Below are positions 26,909 to 36,907 of a stretch of 64,000 nt of DNA, piece after piece. Made by a program: the position numbers and the translations under genes. Source of the stretch: JAAYZX01 sp040770645 (GTDB taxonomy: Bacteria > Actinomycetota > Thermoleophilia > RBG-16-64-13); the NCBI GenBank assembly GCA_040770645.1, contig JAXGIS010000001.1, positions 302,130 to 366,129 on the forward strand. The letters run 5' to 3'. The first letter of the stretch is position 1; each line of letters starts with the position of its first letter. A model generated the notes under the pieces. That model searched no databases. It was not told where the DNA came from and saw nothing but the letters and a program-made list of their open reading frames with translations.

Positions 26909-27646
26909 GACCGGGGACTGCGGGAGGGGGGAGTTTTCGTCGACAGGCCCGCGTGTGGTCGATTTCGACGGTGTTGTTGCTTGCTCTGGTTATGGTGGTC
27001 TCCGGCGGGGTTGCCGCTGCAGCTCCCGGTCCCGCGTCCCCGGAGGAGTTGTCGCCGCAGGCGGGGGAGGTCGGTATCGTGACTCCGACCCGTGATCCGC
27101 GCCTGATGTCGAGTGTGGCGACCGGGGATTGCTGGTTAAGATGCAGGTGCTGACGCCACCCGAGGGCGTAGGGCCACAAAGCTTCGTGGCTCGCATCTCA
27201 GGTCCTGACGGCATCATCGAAGTGGTGGGCAGCGGCGAGGGGACACTGGTGACCGCCCTGTCCCCCGGCCTGTACTCGTTGGTGGGTCAGCAGGGGCCGG
27301 TGGACTTGGCGTTCATTCAGACCAGCAACAGCCCGGTCATTATTCCTTCTGGAGGGAGGGCCACCCTTCAGATCATAAACGCTGTGCCGGCCACTTCTTC
27401 GGTTTCGACGGAGCCGGTCGCTGTTCCCAAAGATGCCGCTATTGTGCCGGGATCCGCGATCCCAGTGCCCACCGTGATAAATGCCGGCGGAGGTGGGACG
27501 GGCGTTTGCGGGGCGACACGGGTAGACGGACACGTTCTATGCAATGGGGCCGTGCTCTTGCAGGTGACCGCGGGCCTGTTTCTGGCCGCAGTTCTGGCGA
27601 TGGTGACGGCGAGGAGGACATGGAGTCGGAGGAGGATCGCGACTAG
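26905..27646 (+). CDS. Exported, C-terminally anchored protein paired with the sortase, frameshifted
   Basis: It starts at ATG 26905 overlapping the sortase stop. A signal peptide (STVLLLALVMVVSGG, ending AAAA) is followed by an extracellular domain with beta-rich character (QSFVARISGPDGIIEVVG, then SPGLYSLVGQQG). A C-terminal span (AVLLQVTAGLFLAAVLAMV) and Arg-rich tail close it. A missing base near 27115 separates signal and domain. No LPxTG-like motif precedes the last span. The downstream frame runs through a terminator, so the true stop was lost, probably TAG at 27644. I do not recognise the family. Confidence 0.62.
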
Positions 27647-27716
27647 GTCGCCACCGGAGGTGTCCATGGGCTTCGCGCGGCGGTGGGACAGACGGCCGGC
27701 AGGCCCCAGTTGGACG

Positions 27717-27755
27717 GGCGCCGCGGACCTTCGGGTCCGCGGCGCCTTCTTTCTC
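27717..27755. terminator. Strong terminator between convergent genes
   Basis: GGCGCCGCGGACC, loop TTCG, GGTCCGCGGCGCC, then TTCTTTCTC: a 13-base-pair stem with an UUCG tetraloop. It ends the sortase operon. Confidence 0.9.
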
Positions 27756-27820
27756 AAATGCGGCGGCGGTCACCGTGATGGCCGGCCCCTGCAGGCAGCG
27801 CCAAGCCGCGCCGGTGGCGA

Positions 27821-28147
27821 TCACCCGCGCCGGCGGCGAATGATCTCCCAGACGAAGAAACCGATGGCGATGGCTGCGGCGAGCCAGCGCGAGGATTGCA
27901 CGAGCCGGTGGTTCTTACTGGTCCAGGGCAGGAGGGGGATCGCGACCAGTATGGCTCCGATACCCAGCCAAACGGGGACCTGCCAGTAGTTGCCGTCGTT
28001 GTAGCTCAAGTAGGCGAGGATGGCACAGATGGCCCCCGACGCCAGGCTCATCACCAGGCGTTGAGCTTCGGGGTCGCGCTGCGACTGCCGGTTACGATGC
28101 TGTGGGGCACTCAAGATGGCATGCGCTCCCTCTCCGGCGCAGATCAC
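27821..28147 (-). CDS. Small three-span membrane protein, unknown function
   Basis: A protein of up to 108 residues with three hydrophobic segments (ASGAICAILAYLSY; VWLGIGAILVAIPLLPW; WLAAAIAIGFFVWEII) and a basic end (RRRRG). The first ~30 residues are hydrophilic and the real start may be further in. No motif recognised. Confidence 0.5.
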   Translation of the reverse strand: MICAGEGAHAILSAPQHRNRQSQRDPEAQRLVMSLASGAICAILAYLSYNDGNYWQVPVWLGIGAILVAIPLLPWTSKNHRLVQSSRWLAAAIAIGFFVWEIIRRRRG

Positions 28148-28358
28148 CGATTGTGTATGGGAAGTTGTGATCTAGGGTACCGGGTCGGGCGGCCCAGGGG
28201 AAGAGCGCAGACTGTGGATGGTCGGACTACGCGGGGTGTGACTCAATGGGCGGGAGGCCCCCGCCGGCCATCGTTGGCCGCAGAGCAGTGTTAGCGGTGG
28301 CGCCCTCGCCGGTGCCCCGGCTTTGTCCCCTCGGCGTCGTTGCCGCACCGGTAGCTGT

Positions 28359-28364
28359 TAGAAT
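28359..28364 (+). promoter_or_regulatory. -10 element suggesting a leaderless MFS transcript
   Basis: TAGAAT ends 8 bases before the ATG of the MFS gene and no ribosome site lies between, so transcription would begin at or next to the start codon. A convincing -35 is not seen. Confidence 0.4.
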
Positions 28365-28372
28365 CGGGTTCC

Positions 28373-29740
28373 ATGAGCGATTCGCGACGCAGAAGCGTCC
28401 TTCTGGTCACCACAGTCGGAGCGTTCGCAGCCCCCTTCCTCGGTTCTTCCGTGAACATCGCCATGCCGGCCATCCAGGCCAGTTTTTCCCTGACGGCCGT
28501 GGCGCTCAGCTGGGTGTCGTTGGTGTACCTCTTGGCAGTGGCGGCATCGCTGGTACCCTTCGCCAAACTAGCTGATCGCTTGGGGCGCAAGCGCATTTAT
28601 GCCTGGAGTTGGGTGGTGGTGGTTATAGGGTGCGCCTTGGCCGTGTTTGCGCCCTCGGCATGGGTTCTCTACGTGGCGCGAGCGGTCCAGGGGGTGGGCG
28701 CGGGTATGTCGGCCGCCACCAGCCCCGCTATCCTGACGGCCGCGTTTCCTCCCGAGGAGCGGGGCAAGGCCTTGGGCATCAATATAGGTGCTACTTACGC
28801 CGGGCTAACAGTGGGTCCCGTGTTGGGCGGCGTCATGACGGGCAGTCTTGGGTGGCACAGCATCTTCGTCTTCACCGGTCTCATCTCGGCGGCGACACTG
28901 GTCTACGTGATATTGGAGCTCAGAGGGCTGGAGTGGAGCGAGCCGGCACAGGGTGCGTTCGACTTCCTGGGCACCGTACTCTACATAGTGGGGCTCTGTA
29001 GCCTCTTGCTGGGGCTGTCGCTCCTGCCCGAAGGTATAGGGGTGGGTTTGGTGGCAGGCGGGGCCCTGGGGTTGCTGGCCTTCGGGTGGTGGGAGACGAA
29101 ATCTCCAGACCCGGTCTTCGCGATACACTTGTTCATGCGCAATCGGGTGTTCGCGTTTTCGAACGTGGCTGCACTCATCAACTACAGTGCCACTTTCGCC
29201 GTTACCTTCCTCCTTAGCCTCTATCTGCAGTACATCCAGGCACTGTCGCCGGCATACGCGGGGATCGTGCTCATTGCCGGGCCGGCGGTGCAGGCCGGCT
29301 TCTCGCCCTTCGCCGGACGCCTTTCAGATCGGGTGGAGGCGCGTTTGGTGGCCACGGCGGGAATGGGGCTCTGCGTGGTTGGACTGGTCATGCTCGTGGT
29401 GGTGGGCGCCGGCACGCCGGTGTGGTATGTGGTTGCGGTCCAGTGCGTCTTGGGGTTGGGGTTTGCCTTCTTCGCTTCACCCAACACCAGTACCATCATG
29501 GGGAGTGTGGAGAGGAGATTCCTGGGTGCCGCGGCCGCCGCTGTGGCCGTGATGCGCTCCATCGGCATGAGCGTCAGCATGGGCATTACGGCGCTGGTGT
29601 TCGCTCTTATCATTGGGCGGCGCGAAATCCTTCCGGCCGACTACCCGGCGTTCCTGTTGTCCATGAGAATCAGCCTCATAGTCTGCGCTGTGCTGTGCGT
29701 GGTAGGCATTGGGGCGTCGCTTGCGAGGGGACGCGCATGA
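28373..29740 (+). CDS. MFS drug/proton antiporter (DHA2/EmrB-like)
   Basis: 455 residues with roughly 13-14 hydrophobic segments. It has the MFS motif A variant AKLADRLGRKRIYAW after the second span, and ARAVQGVGAGMSAATSPAIL with PPEERGKALGI, both typical of the EmrB/QacA drug-efflux group. It exports a hydrophobic compound against protons; the substrate is unknown. It overlaps the hydrolase gene by 4 bases (ATGA), suggesting joint function, for example export and detoxification of one compound. Confidence 0.9.
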   Translation: MSDSRRRSVLLVTTVGAFAAPFLGSSVNIAMPAIQASFSLTAVALSWVSLVYLLAVAASLVPFAKLADRLGRKRIYAWSWVVVVIGCALAVFAPSAWVLYVARAVQGVGAGMSAATSPAILTAAFPPEERGKALGINIGATYAGLTVGPVLGGVMTGSLGWHSIFVFTGLISAATLVYVILELRGLEWSEPAQGAFDFLGTVLYIVGLCSLLLGLSLLPEGIGVGLVAGGALGLLAFGWWETKSPDPVFAIHLFMRNRVFAFSNVAALINYSATFAVTFLLSLYLQYIQALSPAYAGIVLIAGPAVQAGFSPFAGRLSDRVEARLVATAGMGLCVVGLVMLVVVGAGTPVWYVVAVQCVLGLGFAFFASPNTSTIMGSVERRFLGAAAAAVAVMRSIGMSVSMGITALVFALIIGRREILPADYPAFLLSMRISLIVCAVLCVVGIGASLARGRA

Positions 29741-31914
29741 GCGGCAGGGCCTCGGTCCTGGAGATCGAGAATCAGTGGATCCCGCTTGCGGATGGTACGC
29801 GGTTGGCGGCGCGCATCTGGCTCCCCTCGGCCGTACTGCGGGGAGAAGCGGCGCCGGTGCCGGCGATCTTGGAGTACCTGCCCTACCGCAAGGGTGATGC
29901 CACGGCGGCGGCCGACACCCGCCGTCACCCCTACTTCGCGCAACGTGGTTACGCGGCCGTGCGCGTTGACATCAGGGGTACGGGGGACTCCGACGGCCTG
30001 CTACAGGGAGAGTATCTCCCGCAGGAGCAGGACGATGCGCTGGAGGTGTTGGCCTGGTTGGCGGACCAACCTTGGTGCACGGGCCGGGTGGGCATGATCG
30101 GCTACTCGTGGGGTGGGTTCAACGGGCTGCAGATCGCCGCCCGTCGCCCCCCGCAGTTGGGAGCCGTGATCACGGTGGCCTCCTCCGACGATCGCTATCG
30201 CGACGACTGCCATTACATGGGGGGATGCCTGCTGGGCTCCGACATGCTGAAGTGGGCCTGCACCATGTTGACATTCGCGCTGCAACCGCCCGATCCACGT
30301 TTCGTGGGAGCACGCCGGCGCCGGATGTGGCGTAGGCGTTTGGAGCATGCGCCAGAACTGGCCCGCGACTGGGTGTCTCATCAACTGCGCGATGAGTTCT
30401 GGAAGCATGGGTCGGTAGCCGACGATTACGGTGCCGTGGAATGCCCGGTATTTGTGGTGGGCGGTTGGGCCGACGCCTACACCAACGCAGTCCCGCGTCT
30501 CCTGGAGCACCTGCGGGTACCGCGGTTGGGTCTGATCGGGCCGTGGGGGCACACGATGCCGCACGAAGGCGTCCCGGGGCCGGCCATGGCCTTCCTGGAG
30601 GAGGCCGTGCGTTGGTGGGATGAGTGGCTCAAGGGTATGGATACCGGGATCATGGATGAGCCGCCCATTCGCATTTGGTTGCAGGACTATGTGGCGCCGG
30701 CCGGATTCTACCGCGTGCGACCCGGTCGATGGCTGGGGCTGGGATCGTGGCCCGCGGATAGTGTTGAGGATGAGGTTTGGACTCTGGGTGTCGAAGGAGG
30801 ATTGGTGGCGGATGGGGGCGTTCGCACGCGGCCGGGAGGCGCTGCCTGCCCCATCATGCTTTCCACAGACCACTCCGCCGTTCAGTCCGGGGTGCGCCTT
30901 GTCCTGCGCGGCCGCCAGGAATGCGGGGAGACCGCAGGTGTTTGGTGCGCCAACGGCTTCGCGGACGAGATGGCAGTCGACCAGGGCCCTGACGACGAAC
31001 GTTCTCTGTGCTTCACATCGGGTCCCCTCACGGAGACCGTGGCGGTGATCGGCTACCCCGAAGCGCGGATACGCCTGGATGTGGATCGGCCGTGGGCGGC
31101 AGTGGCGGCCCGTCTGGAAGATGTTGCTCCTGACGGGAAATCCCTGCTTGTGAGTTGGGGACTGCTGAACCTCACGCATCGCGACGGACATCAGTCCGCC
31201 GAGGCGCTGGAGGTGGGTGCAGCATACGATGTACGCGTGCAGATGCGCGTGTGCGGTCATCGCTTTGCCGCCGGCCACCAGATTCGCCTTGCCCTGTCTC
31301 CCACGTACTGGCCTCACATGTGGCCATCCCCTCAGACGGTGACCCTGGGAGTGTGGGTGAGTGGGCCCAGCGTCCTTTGCCTTCCGGTGGCTAGGGATAC
31401 GGTGGCCCTCGAGATCGAGGGTCCTGTGACGGCCGAGGACGGGGCCACAGCGAGAGCCGCTGAGGTGGAACCCCCGCGCGATGAACGCAGGCGCGAGATC
31501 AAGGTCGACCGTACGACCGGGCGCCACGAGATCCATGATCGCGAGGTGCATGAGCGCGTGATTGCAACGACAGGGGCCCGGTACCGGGAGGAGATGGACG
31601 ATGTCTATTCGATCCTGGAAGAGCAGCCGTTGTCGGCCGCTGTGCGCTGTCGTCGATGCACCTCCTCCCAGGCGGAAGGCCGGCGCTGGCGTGTACAGGT
31701 CGAAGGGGAGATGACCTGCGACGATGAGTTCTTCTATCTCCGTGAGGAGTACGCAGCCTTTGAGGGCGAAGTGGGCGGGGGCGAGGCGGCTGAGGGCGAG
31801 GTGGCTGAAGGCGAGGCGGCTGAGAGTGAGGCGGCTGAGAGTGAGGTGGCCGAGGGCGAGGTGGAGGTGTACCGGGCCACTCGGTCGCATCGCATAAGGC
31901 GCCTGATGGGGTAG
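29737..31914 (+). CDS. CocE/NonD-family (X-Pro dipeptidyl-peptidase, S15) hydrolase
   Basis: The 725-residue protein has an alpha/beta-hydrolase domain with PLADGTRLAARIWLP, RVDIRGTGDSDG, nucleophile motif GYSWGG, VVGGWADAYT and the catalytic His in GPWGHTMPH, followed by the beta-jelly-roll C-terminal domain (VAARLEDVAPDGKSLLVSWG). It hydrolyses esters or peptides; substrate unknown. The end is atypical: beyond ~560 an extra ~160-residue beta-rich part contains an acidic five-fold repeat. The start overlaps the MFS stop, so they are coupled. Confidence 0.88.
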   Translation: MSGRASVLEIENQWIPLADGTRLAARIWLPSAVLRGEAAPVPAILEYLPYRKGDATAAADTRRHPYFAQRGYAAVRVDIRGTGDSDGLLQGEYLPQEQDDALEVLAWLADQPWCTGRVGMIGYSWGGFNGLQIAARRPPQLGAVITVASSDDRYRDDCHYMGGCLLGSDMLKWACTMLTFALQPPDPRFVGARRRRMWRRRLEHAPELARDWVSHQLRDEFWKHGSVADDYGAVECPVFVVGGWADAYTNAVPRLLEHLRVPRLGLIGPWGHTMPHEGVPGPAMAFLEEAVRWWDEWLKGMDTGIMDEPPIRIWLQDYVAPAGFYRVRPGRWLGLGSWPADSVEDEVWTLGVEGGLVADGGVRTRPGGAACPIMLSTDHSAVQSGVRLVLRGRQECGETAGVWCANGFADEMAVDQGPDDERSLCFTSGPLTETVAVIGYPEARIRLDVDRPWAAVAARLEDVAPDGKSLLVSWGLLNLTHRDGHQSAEALEVGAAYDVRVQMRVCGHRFAAGHQIRLALSPTYWPHMWPSPQTVTLGVWVSGPSVLCLPVARDTVALEIEGPVTAEDGATARAAEVEPPRDERRREIKVDRTTGRHEIHDREVHERVIATTGARYREEMDDVYSILEEQPLSAAVRCRRCTSSQAEGRRWRVQVEGEMTCDDEFFYLREEYAAFEGEVGGGEAAEGEVAEGEAAESEAAESEVAEGEVEVYRATRSHRIRRLMG
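31783..31857 (+). repeat. Five 15-bp tandem repeats in the hydrolase gene
   Basis: Units of the form GAGGYGGCYGARRGY encode E-(A/V)-A-E-(G/S) five times near the C-terminus. In-frame copy-number change would only lengthen an acidic loop. Confidence 0.85.
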
Positions 31915-32010
31915 CCGGGGTACCGCGGGCCCGACAGGTGAAGGAACAACGCACCACGGGCGTCGGCCGCGCAAATCAGGTGGGGGCGTGAGTCTGAATG
32001 GGTGCGTAAC

Positions 32011-32727
32011 TCAGAGGGCGCGGTCGGCTATGAGCGCCAGCAGCACCGCCGGCACCGAACCGTAGACAATTACGCCGTTGTTGAAAGAACCGATGCCCGA
32101 CATGATAGGTACGCCCAGTCCCCCGGCTCCCACCACAGCGCCCAGGGTGGCGGCGCTGATGAGGATCACCAGCATGGTGCGCACGCCGGTCATGATCACG
32201 GGCATGGCGATGGGGATCTCAAGTTGCAACAGGCGTTCGCGCCGGGTCATGCCCATGCCGCGTCCCGCTTCCACCACAGCCGGGGGCACCCCTTCAATCC
32301 CCGCCACCACGTTCACCATCACAGGCAGGATGCTGTAGATGACGAGGGCGAGCAGCACGGGCTTGGATCCATAACCGATGGCGGGCACGGCGATGGCCAT
32401 GATGGCCACCGAGGGCACAGCCTGGCCGAAGTTGGCCAGGCGCAGAACCACATCGCGGAAGGGGCGTCCCACAGGGCTCATCACCAGCAGCCCGCCGGCC
32501 ACGCCGATGGCGATGGCTGCGATGCCTCCCACCGCGACCAGCCCCAAATGCTCCAGGAGGAAGCGCCAGAGGGGGGTGCGGTCGTAGATGAGGCGATCGT
32601 CCTTGGGAAAGATGAAGCGCAACAGAGCCTTCACGCCGGGTGTGTAGAAGGTCCACAGCAGCAACATCGCCGTGAGGGACGCGACCCCCCGCCAGTGCCT
32701 CCGGATGCCGGGAGCGTAGCCGCTCAC
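32011..32727 (-). CDS. Glycine-betaine/osmolyte ABC permease (YehW/OpuCD type)
   Basis: A 238-residue permease with five to six spans and the binding-protein-dependent transport signature EAGRGMGMTRRERLLQLEIP, followed by GAGGLGVPI. It starts inside the stop of the ATPase gene (ATGA overlap) and is last in a four-gene importer operon. It moves compatible solutes such as glycine betaine or choline. Confidence 0.9.
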   Translation of the reverse strand: MSGYAPGIRRHWRGVASLTAMLLLWTFYTPGVKALLRFIFPKDDRLIYDRTPLWRFLLEHLGLVAVGGIAAIAIGVAGGLLVMSPVGRPFRDVVLRLANFGQAVPSVAIMAIAVPAIGYGSKPVLLALVIYSILPVMVNVVAGIEGVPPAVVEAGRGMGMTRRERLLQLEIPIAMPVIMTGVRTMLVILISAATLGAVVGAGGLGVPIMSGIGSFNNGVIVYGSVPAVLLALIADRAL

Positions 32728-33662
32728 GTCGCCTCGCGGACTTGAGTGACCACATCGCAGAAGGTGAGGCCGCCGACGATGTTATCTCCGTTCATTATGG
32801 CCACATGCTCCACGCTCTCGGTGACCATGATGGCGAGCACGTCGCGGAGGTTGGTATCCGGTGTCACCTGAGGAGCGCCGGCGGTGGGTGCCGGTCCACT
32901 CCTCAGATCGGACACCCGGTGGCGCGAGAGTATCTGCAGACCGAACTCGTCGCCGAAGAAATCGCGCACGAAGTCGCTCTGCGGACTGCGCCACAGCTCC
33001 TCGGGGCGGCCGATCTGCACGATGCGCCCGTCGCGCATAAGCACGATGCGATCGCCCAGGAGGACCGCTTCCTCGATGTCGTGGGTCACGAAGACCACGG
33101 TTTTGCCCAAGCGGCGATGCAGGGCCGCAAACTCCCGCTGCAACCGCTCACGGTTGATGGGGTCCAGGGCGCCGAAGGGCTCGTCCATGAGGAGCACCGG
33201 GGGATCGGCCGCCAAGGCGCGGGCTACGCCCACGCGCTGCGCCTCGCCGCCGGAAAGCTCGTGGGGGTGCTTGCCCGCGTAGGAGGGGGGATCGAGGCCC
33301 ACCAGGGTGAGCAACTCCTCAACTCGAGCCTCAATGCGGGCGGAATCCCACCCCAGGAGACGGGGAACGGTGCCGATGTTGCGTCTCACCGTCATGTGTG
33401 GGAAGAGGCCCACACTCTGGATGGCATAACCCATGTGGCGGCGCAGCTCCTGTGGTGGGGAGGCGGCGGCGGAGAGACCGTCAATCAGGACCTCGCCCGC
33501 CTCGATATCGACCATGCGGTTTATCGTGCGCAGCAGGGTAGTCTTGCCGCAACCACTGGGGCCGAGCACGATGGTGAGCGTACCGTCGGGGATGGTGAGC
33601 GAGATGTCGTCCACTGCCACCGTCTCCCCGTAACGCTTGGTCACGCCGCGTAGCTCGATCAT
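32724..33662 (-). CDS. Glycine-betaine/osmolyte ABC ATPase with CBS domain (YehX/OpuCA type)
   Basis: 312 residues. Walker A GPSGCGKTT, Q-loop region, signature LSGGEAQRV, Walker B PVLLMDEP and H-loop FVTHD are intact. The C-terminus is a CBS-like segment (NLRDVLAIMVTESVEHVAIM), in OpuA-type systems the ionic-strength sensor; only about one CBS repeat is present. ATG 33662 is chosen because the family begins MIELRGVTKRYG. Confidence 0.93.
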   Translation of the reverse strand: MIELRGVTKRYGETVAVDDISLTIPDGTLTIVLGPSGCGKTTLLRTINRMVDIEAGEVLIDGLSAAASPPQELRRHMGYAIQSVGLFPHMTVRRNIGTVPRLLGWDSARIEARVEELLTLVGLDPPSYAGKHPHELSGGEAQRVGVARALAADPPVLLMDEPFGALDPINRERLQREFAALHRRLGKTVVFVTHDIEEAVLLGDRIVLMRDGRIVQIGRPEELWRSPQSDFVRDFFGDEFGLQILSRHRVSDLRSGPAPTAGAPQVTPDTNLRDVLAIMVTESVEHVAIMNGDNIVGGLTFCDVVTQVREAT

Positions 33663-33682
33663 GCGTCGTTTGCCTCCACGGC

Positions 33683-34938
33683 CTACGTCCGTGCGCCCGC
33701 CACCCACGAACCGCCGGCCAGGCGCTCCACAGTCCGCAGGGCGGCATCGAACAAGAGGGCCAGCGCCACGATGGGTAGGACTCCCACCAAGACCAAGTCC
33801 ATGCTGGTCTGCTCCAATCCGAAGAACATGATGGCTCCCAGGCCGCCCCCACCTACAAAGGCAGCAATGACCGCTCCCGCCGTGCTCTGCACCAAGGCCA
33901 CGCGGATGCCGGCCAATACCACCGGGAACGCCAACGGCAGCTCCACTTCAGTCAGAGAGCGCAGACGGCTCATGCCCATGCCGCGGGCGGCGTCGAGCAG
34001 CGAAGCCTCCAGCTGCCGGATGGCGACCAGCGTGTTGCGGGTCACGGGATAGAGGGCGTAGACGAGCAGGACCACGAACACCGGTGCCCAGCCGATCCCC
34101 GAAACTCCCATCGACTTAAGGATGCCGATACGATTGCTGAGTCCCCCCACGACCGGCATAAGGAGGCCCACGAAGGCGAGGGCCGGCAGCACCTGCCCCA
34201 GGTTGAGCGCGCCCATGATGAGGGCTTCAGCCCGGCGGCGCCGGGCGGAGACGATGCCCAGAGGTACACCGATGACGACGGCGGCTATGGTGGCACCCAG
34301 AGCATAAGAGAGGTGGCGAACCAGTTCGCGCACGAAGGTGGAGCGGGCGAGGGCGAATTCGCGGACGATGCCCAGTTGGTCGAGGAGGCCGAAGGCCGCG
34401 AGGAGGATCGTGCCCACCAGGGGGACCCAGAGCGGCGACGCGCGGCAGCCAGCCGCGCGCGCGTCGCCCGTCGCCGAGTGAACAACCAGGAAGAGCGCCA
34501 GCAGCGACAGATGAAGCTGACCACCGAGCGAGGTACGCGCCGCGGCTCTGCCCCGCGGCGCGCCGAACTACGGCCGCGTTCCCGGCGGCCGCCAGCGATA
34601 CCAGAAATGCCGCCGACGCCGGGGAGGCTGCGCGCCCATGCCGGTACGGCGCGCGCCTGCGGAAAATGCGCTTCCACGCGGGCGAAGCCGAGGCCGCTGC
34701 GGAGCCGCCCCCGGCGCCCAGCGCCAGGGCAGCGGCCACCAGCCACAGCGCCAAGATAACCCAGCCTGCGCTGCCAAAGCCTGTAAGGCCGTGACGGGGT
34801 CTCCGTCCACGATGCGATTGGGTCGAAACGCCACGAACCCGCCCGCCACGGTTGTAATCGCCCTAGAAGCCCGCCGCCCGCGCCGATGACGGCGTTGGCG
34901 GCGTTTTCTGTACGCACTACCATCCGCTTCCACGTCAT
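33683..34938 (-). pseudogene. Glycine-betaine ABC permease (YehY type), N-terminal half frameshifted
   Basis: From 34417 down the frame is clean and shows a normal permease with DAARGMGMSRLRSLTEVELP and GGGGLGAIMF. Upstream, from ATG 34938 (MTWKRMVVRTENAANAV), the fragments FVAFRPNRIVDGDPVTALQ, WVILALWLVAAALALG-like and LALFLVVHS-like lie in alternating frames, needing at least four indels. Joined, they give ~418 residues, which fits YehY (about 385) with its extra N-terminal spans rather than short OpuCB. The gene sits between the ATPase and the binding protein. Confidence 0.75.
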
Positions 34939-34945
34939 GTCACGT

Positions 34946-35992
34946 CTACTTGAGGAATCCGTTTTCCTTGAGGTAAGAAGTGGCCACTGCCTTCGGGTCC
35001 TCGCCTCCGAAGGCAATGCGCGTTGAGCGTCTGCAGCTTCACCTGGTTGAGGCTCTTGAACACCGGCTCCAGGATGCCGGGTATACCGGGAGTACGCAGC
35101 GATGATGGCATCGCGAAACACGGCATTGGTTCGTAAACCGGCGGACGTCTTTGGTGTCGACGAGGTCGAAACCGAGGTCGGATGCAGCTGGCCGTCGGTT
35201 CCATACGCCAGTGAGAAGTTGATGCCGTCCGTACCCTTGGCAAGCGCCGACAGCATCTCGGCCATGTGCCGGTGGATAGGGCGACGAGCTGACTGTCGCT
35301 CAGCGTGAAGTCATAGGCCTCTTCAAAACCCTTGAAGCCGAGCGGGTTGTCGATCCACGACTGCGCCGCGATCAGCTTCACCGCGCCACCCGCTTCACGT
35401 ACGCCGCCAGGTCCTCCGCCGTCCTCTTCCTTCTCGGAGAGCGCCTTGGTGTGGTGGCGATGTACTCGCTGTTGATGGCCGGCGCGGCGTCCAGCCAGTC
35501 GATGTCGTTCGTGTCTTTGTCCAGCTTCTTGATGGCTTCATAGGCTTGGGAGGCGTTCTTCCACTTGGGATCACCCTCTTCCCCCTCGTGGTAGTACTGG
35601 CCGGAACCGGTGTAGTCGATGGTGGCGTCGATCTCGCCCGCCAGCAGTGCCGCCCTTACGATCTCGGGCGTGCCCAACTTGGTTTTGTCCTCGGTCTTGA
35701 TGCCGTTGGCGTCGAGCATCTGGATGACCATGGAGCCGAGCAGGGTGCCCTCAGAGTCTAGTAGCGAGCCCACGCGCACCACGGGACCTTCCTGGGGGGC
35801 GGGAGCGCCGTTCCCGGCGGTGGTGGTGGCCGAGCCGCCGCAGGCGGCGAGGCCCAGAATGAGTACAGTGACCAGCAGCAGGCCCACCAGCCTGGGGATG
35901 CGTGTCAGTGGGGGGGCGGTTGGAGAGACACGTACACGCGCGGACGCGGGGTCTGGTGCGGAGGGTAGTACGGTCGTTGCAGTGCGTTTCAT
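34946..35992 (-). pseudogene. Osmolyte-binding lipoprotein of the ABC importer (OsmF/OpuCC type), frameshifted
   Basis: The first ~170 residues are clean: a lipoprotein signal (LVTVLILGLAAC with the lipobox Cys), then VRVGSLLDSEGTLLGSMVIQ, EIDATIDYTGSG and NDIDWLDAAPAINS, diagnostic of QAT-family binding proteins. The second half (AAQSWIDNPLGFKGFEEAYD, KGTDGINFSLAYGTDGQL, VFKSLNQVKLQTLN, end SYLKENGFLK) is spread over three frames, implying several deletions. First gene of the importer operon; no signal sequence defect. Confidence 0.78.
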
Positions 35993-36245
35993 GGCTTCAA
36001 CTCCTCGGTCATCGGCCTCCAGGCCGCGAATGACCTATAAGGACCCAGCGGGCAAACACAGCACCACGGACAAACGCGATTGCATTTGGGCCGCATGTCC
36101 GTGCGCGCGGCTGGTCGGCACGCCGGAGCTCTCAGGTTCACTGACGCTTGTTACCCGCCGGGCGCGTTACCCTCGGGCGTCCGCTGTCATCGAAAGTCAT
36201 CCAAACCGTCGTGGCCCTGACGGGCCGCGCGAACCAGTCGGCGGC

Positions 36246-36887
36246 TCAATCGTAGGCCCCACGACCGTCCATTGCGCGTGAAGAACCGCTGAACGGATGA
36301 ACGACCAAAGGCAACCCGAGTCGAACCCGCTGCAATGCGGCAGCCTCTGCGAGAACAACGTGCCACACCCCGTCTCCAAAGCGGCCGCGATGATGAGGCA
36401 ATCCCGAAAACACAACCCGGCCGCCGGCGCCCCCGCCGCGCCGATCCGGCCCCACCGCTGACCCGGCTGCCGGCAAGGTCCTTCTGATGCCGTCCGCAAC
36501 CCCATGGTGCAGGCACTTGACGCCGGTGGTCTTGTTGCAGGCGCTCGCGGATGTCCAGCGCCCGTCTCGAGATCGGCCGTTGGCGTGATGCGCCACGGTG
36601 GAACCATGACCTCTTCAGGTACAACCTACAGTCTGGGTGGGTGAGGGGCTCATGGAAGCGGTTGAGGGGCTGCAGACATAGGGATTCCTCAATCACCTGC
36701 GAACTCACAATCCCGAACCCTGTAGTGAGGCTGGCACTGATGAGTTCCTGTGCATCGGCGCAAGAGCGTCGCTGCCGGCAGTCGAGCAGCATGATGAAGA
36801 CATCCGTATCCAGGGGAAGAACTTGGGATTTGTCTGACGACGTCGACCGGCGTTGGCGAGGAGACGTCTGTTCAAGAGCCTGTTCAT
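36246..36887 (-). pseudogene. PIN-domain toxin, frameshifted
   Basis: Fragments in several frames together make a VapC-like PIN domain: LDTDVFIMLLDCRQRRS with the first acidic residues, AQELISASLTTGFGIVSSQV, EPLTHPDCRLYLK, RALDIRER and IIAAALETGCGTLFS near the end. At least four frame changes are needed. PIN toxins cleave RNA. As sequenced it could not be functional. The RHH-like antitoxin remnant lies directly upstream on the same strand. Confidence 0.6.
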
Positions 36888-36907
36888 GGCACGGTCGGCT
36901 CCTTCTT

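Noticed and set aside
30001..31974. 657-residue minus-strand frame
   Set aside because: Antisense to the CocE hydrolase; composition rich in His/Pro/Arg from reversed high-GC codons.
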